From CAYOPZ01 sp964406005 (GTDB lineage: Bacteria > Bacteroidota > Bacteroidia > Bacteroidales > SM23-62), in assembly GCA_964406005.1 (NCBI GenBank), contig CAYOPZ010000037.1, forward strand, positions 1 to 31,424: 31,424 nt of DNA, given 5' to 3'. The stretch's first letter is position 1, and every line of letters starts with the position of its first letter. Below the pieces are notes generated by a model. It did not search any database. It had not been told where the DNA came from and was given only the letters and a program-made list of their open reading frames with translations. Both the position numbers and the translations under genes were made by a program. Below, piece after piece: positions 24,652 to 31,424 of this stretch.

Positions 24652-25341
24652 GTGTATACGCCTCCGTCCAAATACCTGGCACCGCTTTTCCTGATCATTC
24701 TGTTTACCGGTTGTAAAAAGAAGACCGATTCAACGCTTTCGGAAGGAAGAATTGAATTCGATATTACCTATCAGGATGACAGGATTGGCGGTTATTCTTC
24801 CAACCTGCTCCCAAAGCAAATGAATATGGAATTCAAGGATAACAGAACCCGGAATTCCATTGAAGGAGGACTCGGCTTTTTCAATCTTGTGAATGTTTCG
24901 GATCTCAATGACTCCAGGATTATAACCTACGTTAAATTCATTGACAGAAAATACATCTATGAGGGGAAGAGGAAAGAACCCACCTGCTGTTTCGGCAGAC
25001 TGGAGGGAATGCGGCTTGAATTTACTGACAAAACAAGGGTGATTGCAGGATTCACCTGCAATCATGCGATCGCCAGCTTTCCGGATGACGGAATCAAGCC
25101 GTTTGATATATGGTATACCCATGACATACCCCTTGACAATCCCAATGTCAACACTCCTTTCAGCGAGGTCCCCGGCGTCATGCTTGAATTTGACACACTT
25201 CTCGGAGATATTTCCATGCATGTGGTAGCGACAAAATTTAAACCTGTGAAAATTGACGAAACAGGATTTAAACCTCCCGGGAATTACAGCCCTGTCACTA
25301 AATTTGAGATGGAAAAAATAATTCGTGCCCTGGTAGATTAA
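24652..25341 (+). CDS. GLPGLI/DUF4412-like lipoprotein, tentative
   Basis: 229 aa from a GTG at 24652; the ATG at 24644 is in another frame. The signal APLFLIILFTGC gives Cys21 as the lipidated residue. The mature part is beta-rich and contains RVIAGFTCNHA, FDIWYTHDIPL and GVMLEFDTLLG, which resemble the 'G-x-x-C-x-x-A ... WYT' pattern of GLPGLI-type envelope proteins of Bacteroidota; that match is by eye only. A CC pair (PTCCFG) is unusual. No ribosome-binding site is evident. It runs toward ftsK, 68 nt downstream. Confidence 0.68.
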   Translation: MYTPPSKYLAPLFLIILFTGCKKKTDSTLSEGRIEFDITYQDDRIGGYSSNLLPKQMNMEFKDNRTRNSIEGGLGFFNLVNVSDLNDSRIITYVKFIDRKYIYEGKRKEPTCCFGRLEGMRLEFTDKTRVIAGFTCNHAIASFPDDGIKPFDIWYTHDIPLDNPNVNTPFSEVPGVMLEFDTLLGDISMHVVATKFKPVKIDETGFKPPGNYSPVTKFEMEKIIRALVD

Positions 25342-25409
25342 TACACGCGATTTTAATATCTTTTTAAATTGGAACATCTGCATGAGCTGTAGTGACTGAA
25401 CGCTGATCG

Positions 25410-27728
25410 ATGATGAGCAAAAAGAAAACAAAACAACAAAGTTCACCGGGATTCCTGAAGGACGAGAGGTTCAGGCTTACCTTCGGTATTTTTTTCATTC
25501 TTTTCACGCTGTACCTGTACCTGGTATTTATTTCCTATTTCTTCACCTGGAAAACCGATCAGAGCTTTGAATGGTCAAGGGTGTTCTCGGGACCCGAGGT
25601 GGTTGTCGAGAACTGGGGAGGGAAATTCGGAGCTTTCCTGGCCAATAAATTCATCAATCACTGGTTCGGTGTCGCCTCGTTCATACTGCCCCTGATTCTT
25701 TTCGTTTTCGGGCTCAGGCTCGTGAATATCCGCGCATTCAAGGCAGGAAAAACAACCCTTATCTGTCTTACAGGAACCATCCTGATGTCTGTCCTTCTGT
25801 CATTCATTTTCGGAGATGGCGGGGGTTTCCTGGGCAGCGGTCCGGGTGGCAGCCATGGATTTTTTCTGAACGAATGGATAACGGCAATCCTGGGCAAAAC
25901 CGGAACGGCACTGCTTCTGTCCGTGCTGGGGCTGGCATTTATACTTTACTATTTCAATCCGGCGTTTTCCCGCGTCAGGGGCGTTTTCAGGCCCGGCACA
26001 AGGGAAGATCCGGTCCTTTCCGGAGAGCAGGAAGAACAGGAAACTGAAAAAGAAGGTGAGCACCCTCAATTGGTCAAAAATGAACCGGACAGTGAAGTGC
26101 CCGATGAAGGCAGGTCCGCAGAGGAAGAATACCAGGAGGCAAACGGCATTGAAATGACTGTGGAGAAAGCAGGTAACGGAGAATATGTCAACGCCGGCGA
26201 TGAATCCCTGCAGGAAAACTATGATCCTACCCTTGATCTCTCGAATTACAGGCTGCCTCCCCTCGATCTGCTTGAAGAGCACAAATCAGGGAATTCTGTG
26301 GTCAGTGAGGAAGAACTGATCAGCAATAAAAACAGGATCGTGGAAACCCTGGGCAATTACAAAATACAAATTGATAAGATCAAGGCCACCATAGGACCTA
26401 CGGTTACACTGTATGAGATCGTACCTGCACCGGGGATCCGGATCTCGAAGATCAAGAATCTTGAAGATGACATCGCACTCAGCCTCTCCGCCCTGGGAAT
26501 CAGGATCATCGCGCCCATACCGGGACGGGGGACAATCGGTATTGAAGTCCCCAACCGCAGACCCGAGATCGTATCCATGCGATCCATCATAGCTTCGAAA
26601 AAATTCCAGGAATCCAAATTCGAGCTGGCCATAGGTCTCGGAAAAACAATTTCAAACGAAACCTTTGTAGTGGAGCTCAGAAAAATGCCTCATCTCCTGA
26701 TTGCAGGTGCAACTGGTCAGGGGAAGTCCGTGGGGCTGAATGCCATTATTGCATCACTGCTCTATCGGAAACATCCTGCCCAGCTCAAGTTCGTGCTGAT
26801 CGATCCAAAAAAAGTCGAACTGACGCTTTATGCACTTATCGAAAAGCATTTCCTGGCCAAACTTCCCGATGCCGAGGATCCCATAGTAACCGACACACAG
26901 GATGTCATCCGGACACTGAATTCCCTTACCATTGAAATGGACAGCCGGTATAACCTTTTTAAATCCGCCCAGGTAAGAAATATAAAGGAATACAACGAAA
27001 AATTTATCGCTCGCAGGCTGAATCCGAAAGAAGGACACCGGTATATGCCTTATATCGTTGTGATCGTGGATGAATTTGCCGACCTGATCATGACGGCAGG
27101 AAGGGAGATTGAAACTCCCCTTGCCCGGCTCGCCCAGCTTGCAAGAGCCATCGGGATCCACCTGGTCATAGCAACACAAAGGCCAAGCACAAATATCATC
27201 ACCGGGTCCATCAAAGCCAATTTTCCCGTAAGGATCGCTTACAAGGTCACCTCAATGATGGATTCAAGAACCATTCTTGACAGTCCGGGGGCGAACCAGC
27301 TCGTGGGCCGTGGAGATATGCTCATTTCCGTTGGCAGTGATATGATACGGCTGCAGTGCGCATTCATTGACGCCCCCGAAATTGAACGCATAACACAATA
27401 CATCAGTACCCAGCAATCCTACTCGAGCGCTCATCTGCTGCCGGAATACATCGGTGAAAGTGCGGGTGAAATGGATGAATTCGATACCGGTGAAAAAGAT
27501 GAGCTCTTCGAAAAGGCCGCCAGGCTGGTGGTCGAATACCAGCAGGGCTCCACATCACTCATCCAGCGCAAATTTTCCATCGGATATAACCGGGCGGGGA
27601 GGATCATCGACCAGCTCGAATCTGCCGGCATTGTCGGCCCCTATGAAGGGAGCAAGGCACGCCAGGTAATGATCAAGGACCTGATCAGCCTGGAACAGTT
27701 TTTGGACGATAATTACCAAAATCCTTAA
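25410..27728 (+). CDS. ftsK: DNA translocase FtsK
   Basis: 772 aa, the short SpoIIIE-like size rather than the long E. coli form. Four N-terminal membrane helices span about 22-185 (FGIFFILFTLYLYLVFISYF and others), then an acidic linker rich in Glu (about 205-260). The motor has Walker A GATGQGKS (about 431-438) and Walker B VVIVDEFADL (about 549-558). TQRPSTNIITGSIKANFPVR matches the conserved motor region. The last 75 residues are the gamma winged-helix domain (QRKFSIGYNRAGRIIDQLE) that reads KOPS-type sites. It pumps DNA and helps resolve chromosomes at division. lolA follows after 4 nt. A second in-frame ATG (25413) is next to the first. Confidence 0.95.
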   Translation: MMSKKKTKQQSSPGFLKDERFRLTFGIFFILFTLYLYLVFISYFFTWKTDQSFEWSRVFSGPEVVVENWGGKFGAFLANKFINHWFGVASFILPLILFVFGLRLVNIRAFKAGKTTLICLTGTILMSVLLSFIFGDGGGFLGSGPGGSHGFFLNEWITAILGKTGTALLLSVLGLAFILYYFNPAFSRVRGVFRPGTREDPVLSGEQEEQETEKEGEHPQLVKNEPDSEVPDEGRSAEEEYQEANGIEMTVEKAGNGEYVNAGDESLQENYDPTLDLSNYRLPPLDLLEEHKSGNSVVSEEELISNKNRIVETLGNYKIQIDKIKATIGPTVTLYEIVPAPGIRISKIKNLEDDIALSLSALGIRIIAPIPGRGTIGIEVPNRRPEIVSMRSIIASKKFQESKFELAIGLGKTISNETFVVELRKMPHLLIAGATGQGKSVGLNAIIASLLYRKHPAQLKFVLIDPKKVELTLYALIEKHFLAKLPDAEDPIVTDTQDVIRTLNSLTIEMDSRYNLFKSAQVRNIKEYNEKFIARRLNPKEGHRYMPYIVVIVDEFADLIMTAGREIETPLARLAQLARAIGIHLVIATQRPSTNIITGSIKANFPVRIAYKVTSMMDSRTILDSPGANQLVGRGDMLISVGSDMIRLQCAFIDAPEIERITQYISTQQSYSSAHLLPEYIGESAGEMDEFDTGEKDELFEKAARLVVEYQQGSTSLIQRKFSIGYNRAGRIIDQLESAGIVGPYEGSKARQVMIKDLISLEQFLDDNYQNP

Positions 27729-27732
27729 TCCG

Positions 27733-28398
27733 ATGAAAAAAGGTTTGCTCCTTCTGCCCATTCTGCTGGTGGCCCTTCCGGTATCCGGTCAGCTGGAGAA
27801 GGATCCTGAGGCAAAAAAAATCCTGGACAGGTTTTCACGAAAGGCCACCGGAGATTACCCCCTGCAGATCCGCTTTGATTATATTTATGAATCCCTCCCC
27901 GATAACCAGAAACAGGAAGAATCCGGCTCTCTCATCCTGGACAGGGAAAAATTCCGGCTGAGGTTCGGGGAGGCGGATGTGTACTGTGACGGCACCACGG
28001 TATGGAACCATCTGACAATCGCAGGAGAAGTTTACATCAGCAATGCGGATGAGGCAAGCGGGGATGAAGACTTCTTTATGTCCAACCCTGCTGATCTTTT
28101 TACATTCTACCGGGAAAACTTCAAATACCAGCTCAAAGGTGAGATCGAATACGAGGATCAACGATATTATGAAATAAACCTGTACCCCGAGAACCTTGAC
28201 GGAAGCTACCATACCATAAAACTGCTGATCGGGAGCGATGATTCAAGACTGCATTCAGCAGAAGCCTTTGGCAAGAATGGCGTGAACCATACTGTGATCG
28301 TCAGGGATTACAAACCGAAAGTCAAAACGGACGAAAACACTTTTATATTCAGGCCGGAAGAACATCCGGATATCGAAATCATTGATACACGTTTATGA
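27733..28398 (+). CDS. lolA: LolA-like outer-membrane lipoprotein carrier
   Basis: 221 aa. The signal peptide MKKGLLLLPILLVALPVSGQ is cleaved to give a soluble periplasmic protein. The beta-rich body holds the LolA pattern: AKKILDRFSRKATG at the start, SGSLILDREKFRLRF, DGTTVWNHL, and FKYQLKGEIEYEDQRYYEINL. Family members carry lipoproteins from LolCDE to the outer membrane. The ftsK-lolA pair is conserved widely in Gram-negative bacteria, including Bacteroidota, and here the genes are 4 nt apart. It converges with the HD gene 5 nt away. Confidence 0.9.
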   Translation: MKKGLLLLPILLVALPVSGQLEKDPEAKKILDRFSRKATGDYPLQIRFDYIYESLPDNQKQEESGSLILDREKFRLRFGEADVYCDGTTVWNHLTIAGEVYISNADEASGDEDFFMSNPADLFTFYRENFKYQLKGEIEYEDQRYYEINLYPENLDGSYHTIKLLIGSDDSRLHSAEAFGKNGVNHTVIVRDYKPKVKTDENTFIFRPEEHPDIEIIDTRL

Positions 28399-28418
28399 AT
28401 TCCCTACTCGGGGTATTC
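28397..28418. terminator. Weak dyad between convergent lolA and HD genes
   Basis: GAAT (28397-28400) and CCC (28402-28404) pair with GGG (28411-28413) and ATTC (28415-28418), with one T-T mismatch and a 6-nt loop. It spans the stop codons of both genes and could serve both directions. The stem is weak and neither side has a T-run. Confidence 0.25.
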
Positions 28419-30497
28419 TATTCTCACATGGTAAATATTGAGCAATTTTTGCAGGAAGATCTCCTTGATCCTGCTGATATCCCGGAATGTAATGTCCGAA
28501 TTGTCATATTGCTTCCCTGAAATCTGTTGCTGAATGATCTGTTCCACCAGGTTGTTCAGACTCTCTTCATTCTTTGCTTTCAGGCTGCGGGAAGATGCTT
28601 CGATGGAATCCGCCATCATAAGCACGGCCATTTCTCTCGAAAACGGTCTTGGTCCGGGGTAGGTGAATTTATCAAGGTCTGCCGAATCCTCAGGAAACTT
28701 CTTCAGAAAAGACCTGTAGAAATACTGTACCACGGAGGTGCCGTGATGTGTTTTTATAAAATCTACGACCGGATCCGGCAGCCTGTGCTTTTTCGCTATC
28801 TCGACACCCCTGCTGACATGATCGATGATGATCCTGGCACTTTCCTCAAACTCCAGCTTATCATGGGGATTGTAATCCATGCTCTGGTTTTCAACATAAT
28901 ACAGTGGATTCTTCATTTTACCTATGTCATGGTAAAGCGCACCGGTTCTTATAAGAAGCGGATTGCCCCCGATCTGGAAAATCGCTTCTTCGGCCAGGTT
29001 GGCCACCTGGAGGCTGTGCTGGAATGTGCCGGGCGCTTTTTCCGAAAGTTCACGCAGCAGGGGCTGATTGGTATCCGATAACTCGATCAGGGTTGAATCG
29101 GAAATAAAATTGAAGGTTTTCTCGAAAATAAAAATCAACGGATATGCACTGAGGATCAATAATCCGTTCCCGGCAAACCAGGGAAAAATCTTGTAGTCAA
29201 CGCTTGCGAGGTTGCCTTCCTGTGTCATGGAAAATGCGAAATATACCGCAGAATAGGAAACAATTATAAGCACGGCGGTTAAGAACAATATACCTCTCCG
29301 GTAAGAGTTTGTCAGGCTGAAAATGGCCACAATGCCGGCAACCAGGTTCAGGAAAATGAATTCGAAGCTGTTCGGGGCCCAGAATCCCACGATCAGCAAT
29401 ATTATGATATGGATGAACAGGGCAAGTCTGGCATCGAAGAATGTCCGGATCATAATCGGAACAATGGCAAAGGGAAGCAGGTAAAGGCTCAGCAGGTCAT
29501 AATGCAGGGTAACGCTTGAGACAGCAGCCATAATCAATACCAGCAGTAAAATGAAAGTAACTTCGGGAAGGGACTGAAGGATCTGATTCCGGAAATTGTA
29601 CAGGAACATGTACAGCAGGATCATGGAAATGATCACCAGCAGAATCTTGCCCAGGAATATGAAATTAAATTGACCTGTAAAACCAAGATTTTTTTCATAT
29701 TCCATTTTCAATGATTCGAGGATACGGAATTTCTCCCCGTTTACAAGCTCCCCCCTCGAAATGATCCTCTCTCCGGTCTGAACCATCCCCCTTGTCAGGG
29801 AAATCTGTTCGATCAATTCATTTTTCGCCTGGGTGGAGGCAGCTTCATCGTAATAGAGATTTGGAACTATGAATTCATTGAGATTCAATGATCTGAAAAA
29901 TTCAATATCCTCCTGCCTGTAAAGGCTGTCGGCATACTGTGATATCCTTGAAAGCACATACTCGTAGGCCTGTTTCTGCGTAAAAACCTCCTCATAATCC
30001 CGTTCTTCCGCGAACTGATCCTCCACAATAACGATTGTCAGGTCCTGGTTGTTCACCCTTTCCAGGACATCTTCACTTCCGATGATGCCCTTTGTGTATA
30101 CAAAATTCAGCAGGTCATTGGCAAAGCCTGCATAATCCACCCGCATCTGTTCCGTTCCGTTATTCCGCACCTCATCGGCAGAATCCGTTTCCTCCAGATA
30201 GGAAGCCCACTGCTGCTCAAATACATTCTGGAACCGGTCCAGCTGCTGTGTGACAATTTCACGGTTAAACACAAAGTAGGGTTTGAATTCCTTCAGGATG
30301 CTGTCTCTCTCGGCGGATACTTCCTCTTCAGACTTGTAAATCGGAAAATCGAAGGGCGCAAAGTATTGGTCATGCAACCAGGGCTTGCCTTTCTGAAATT
30401 CAAAACGAAATCGTCCTTCTCTCGGAAACAAAAGTATAATAACCAGTGTGCTGAAAACAAAAAGGGAAATTGTCTTGTAATTGATTGAGGCCTTCAT
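28404..30497 (-). CDS. 7TM-HD phosphohydrolase, PgpH-like
   Basis: 697 aa from ATG 30497 (MKASINYK); ATG 30515 would add six residues. A first membrane helix (TISLFVFSTLVIILLF) is followed by a large external 7TMR-HDED-type domain to about 280. Seven or so helices follow at about 285-475. A cytoplasmic HD domain has HSLQVANLAEEA, the metal pair in ALYHDIGK (about 527-528), HVSRGVEIAKKHRLP and FIKTHHGT. This is the PgpH architecture, whose characterised members hydrolyse c-di-AMP to pApA. Substrate here is inferred from the family. It is divergent from the NlpC/P60 gene. Confidence 0.88.
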   Translation of the reverse strand: MKASINYKTISLFVFSTLVIILLFPREGRFRFEFQKGKPWLHDQYFAPFDFPIYKSEEEVSAERDSILKEFKPYFVFNREIVTQQLDRFQNVFEQQWASYLEETDSADEVRNNGTEQMRVDYAGFANDLLNFVYTKGIIGSEDVLERVNNQDLTIVIVEDQFAEERDYEEVFTQKQAYEYVLSRISQYADSLYRQEDIEFFRSLNLNEFIVPNLYYDEAASTQAKNELIEQISLTRGMVQTGERIISRGELVNGEKFRILESLKMEYEKNLGFTGQFNFIFLGKILLVIISMILLYMFLYNFRNQILQSLPEVTFILLLVLIMAAVSSVTLHYDLLSLYLLPFAIVPIMIRTFFDARLALFIHIIILLIVGFWAPNSFEFIFLNLVAGIVAIFSLTNSYRRGILFLTAVLIIVSYSAVYFAFSMTQEGNLASVDYKIFPWFAGNGLLILSAYPLIFIFEKTFNFISDSTLIELSDTNQPLLRELSEKAPGTFQHSLQVANLAEEAIFQIGGNPLLIRTGALYHDIGKMKNPLYYVENQSMDYNPHDKLEFEESARIIIDHVSRGVEIAKKHRLPDPVVDFIKTHHGTSVVQYFYRSFLKKFPEDSADLDKFTYPGPRPFSREMAVLMMADSIEASSRSLKAKNEESLNNLVEQIIQQQISGKQYDNSDITFRDISRIKEIFLQKLLNIYHVRIEYPE

Positions 30498-30507
30498 CCT
30501 CCGAAAT

Positions 30508-30543
30508 TTTGTCAAAAGTACAAAAAAAGATTTTTTATATTTA
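30508..30543 (+). promoter_or_regulatory. Tentative promoter for the NlpC/P60 gene
   Basis: TATATTTA (30536-30543) matches seven of eight positions of TAnnTTTG, 20 nt before the ATG. The nearest TTTG (30508-30511) is 24 nt upstream, at the edge of normal spacing. Confidence 0.22.
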
Positions 30544-30563
30544 AGTACTTTATTCCTTCCGCA

Positions 30564-31346
30564 ATGAAGAAGGGAATTACATGCGGGGCCTATATCCCGG
30601 TTCGAAAAGATCCGTCAAATTCCAGTGAGATGACATCACAATTGCTTTTTGGAGAGACATTTGACGTACTTGAAAATGGTCCCGGGTCATGGACCCTGGT
30701 AAGGAACCACTATGATGATTACAAGGGATGGATAGACAATTCCCTGTCATGCAATCTGTCAGTGGAATCCTCCGGCATTCTCGACCGGTGCGTGCCTGTC
30801 ATACTGAACCGGAGAATGGCAACGCTCAGGCCGGTATCGTCGGCGCCTGACCTGGTAATACCCGCCGGCAGCACACTGTACCTTGATCCGCATGACGATA
30901 CGAGGATTTTTACCGGAGACTGGTACACAATGGAACGACCCTGTAAGGCGCTCACAGGTGATTTCAAGGCAAACCTTGAAACCCTTGCAGGGCAATTTCT
31001 CAACAGTCCTTATTTATGGGGAGGTAAATCCACATTCGGAACGGATTGTTCCGGCCTGGTGCAAACCCTGTTCCGCATCATGGGGATCACGATTGAAAGA
31101 GATACCGCAGAACAGCATAAGGAAGGAAAAACAGTGAATATGCTCGTGGAATCGGCTCCCGGCGACCTCGTGTTCTTCGACGACGAAAACGGCGAGATCG
31201 TGCATACAGGTGTTTTGCTTGACCGGGGCCGTGTGCTTCATGCGTCGGGTCATGTGCGCATCGATCCCATCGACCACCAGGGCATTTATGACAAGGCACG
31301 TGGATCGTATTCCCATAAACTGAGAGTCATTAAAAGAATTAAATAA
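30564..31346 (+). CDS. YkfC-like NlpC/P60 endopeptidase
   Basis: 260 aa without a signal peptide. Residues about 1-130 are two SH3b-like domains (ACIPVR-type GAYIPVRKDP, then PVILNRRMATLRP). The NlpC/P60 domain covers about 135-256. The catalytic Cys162 is in FGTDCSGLVQTLF, His214 in EIVHTGVLL and His226 in VLHASGH; their spacings match Bacillus YkfC (a dipeptidyl-peptidase VI). Such enzymes cut gamma-D-Glu to L-diamino-acid bonds of muropeptides. The lack of a signal fits cytoplasmic recycling of imported cell-wall peptides. The hairpin repeat follows 22 nt after its stop. Confidence 0.92.
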   Translation: MKKGITCGAYIPVRKDPSNSSEMTSQLLFGETFDVLENGPGSWTLVRNHYDDYKGWIDNSLSCNLSVESSGILDRCVPVILNRRMATLRPVSSAPDLVIPAGSTLYLDPHDDTRIFTGDWYTMERPCKALTGDFKANLETLAGQFLNSPYLWGGKSTFGTDCSGLVQTLFRIMGITIERDTAEQHKEGKTVNMLVESAPGDLVFFDDENGEIVHTGVLLDRGRVLHASGHVRIDPIDHQGIYDKARGSYSHKLRVIKRIK

Positions 31347-31368
31347 TGATAATTAATACCTGATCATA

Positions 31369-31424
31369 TCCTGTGAAACCGCAGCCGGCAAATTTTACTG
31401 CGTAAAACTTAATGCTGCTCTTCA
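31369..31424. repeat. Palindromic hairpin repeat, right copy (truncated by window end)
   Basis: This is the inverted counterpart of 1-61, lacking only the last 5 nt (CAGGA expected). The reverse complement matches positions 6-61 at 53 of 56 bases. Two of the three differences turn the inner-stem G-C pair of the left copy into an A-T pair (TTTTAC at 31393-31398 with GTAAAA at 31402-31407), so pairing is kept. The third lies in the loop. It begins 22 nt past the NlpC/P60 stop. Confidence 0.85.

Noticed and set aside
1..31424. Circular molecule or terminally redundant element, because the ends match
   Set aside because: The terminal copies are inverted, not direct, so they cannot be the overlap of a circle. 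The content is core housekeeping genes (purC, coaE, nusB, ftsK).
1..31424. A large transposon with 56-bp terminal inverted repeats
   Set aside because: No transposase, integrase or cargo-type genes are present, each repeat is itself a complete hairpin, and the contents are chromosomal core genes.

Overview
The window is a gene-dense chromosomal segment from a member of the Bacteroidota, probably a Bacteroidales/Marinilabiliales-type organism. The evidence is the set of protein families (long-form NusB, DUF5606, DUF3276/Pur-alpha, DUF5916 outer-membrane protein, GLPGLI-like lipoprotein, LysM plus periplasmic-binding fusion). Several intergenic -7 boxes also match the Bacteroidota consensus TAnnTTTG with an upstream TTG. 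Most content is housekeeping. There are no rRNA or tRNA genes, insertion sequences, CRISPR arrays or phage genes that I can support, and no gene-free stretch exceeds about 165 bp.

Layout. 1-61 is a hairpin-forming palindromic repeat. 117-2423 (-) encodes a DUF5916 outer-membrane protein. 2544-6670 (-) is a tight three-gene unit: an SLC12-type cation-chloride cotransporter homologue, an exported ankyrin-repeat protein with a barrel-like C-terminus, and a small lipoprotein. 6828-9873 (+) holds a YitT membrane protein, an ENPP-type phosphodiesterase lipoprotein and an exported peroxiredoxin. 9903-13888 (-) holds a LysM/binding-protein fusion, purC and phoH. 13986-15575 (+) holds a SAM hydrolase and mazG. 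15566-20234 (-) is the conserved run nusB, DUF1573 lipoprotein, yajC, YbbR/CdaR, coaE, TerB-DnaJ, DUF5606. 20384-20878 (+) is a DUF3276 nucleic-acid-binding protein. 20899-21992 (-) is a coupled pair: an unrecognised protein and a thiamine-binding protein. 22043-23176 (+) are two membrane proteins. 23195-24565 (-) holds an RRM protein and an ornithine carbamoyltransferase. 24652-28398 (+) holds a lipoprotein, ftsK and lolA. 28404-30497 (-) is a PgpH-like HD phosphohydrolase, and 30564-31346 (+) an NlpC/P60 endopeptidase.

The most unusual non-coding signal is at the two ends. Both termini carry the same roughly 61-nt imperfect hairpin in inverted orientation. The copies differ at only three positions over the shared 56 nt: two form a compensatory G-C to A-T swap in the inner stem and the third is in the loop. 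This argues for selection on structure and for a dispersed palindromic repeat family at which the assembly probably broke. A perfect 37-bp palindrome also fills the divergent region between the carbamoyltransferase and the next gene.

The most unusual coding signal is the transporter, ankyrin-barrel and lipoprotein unit. The c-di-AMP-associated families YbbR/CdaR and PgpH are both present, but a link to the transporter is only inference.
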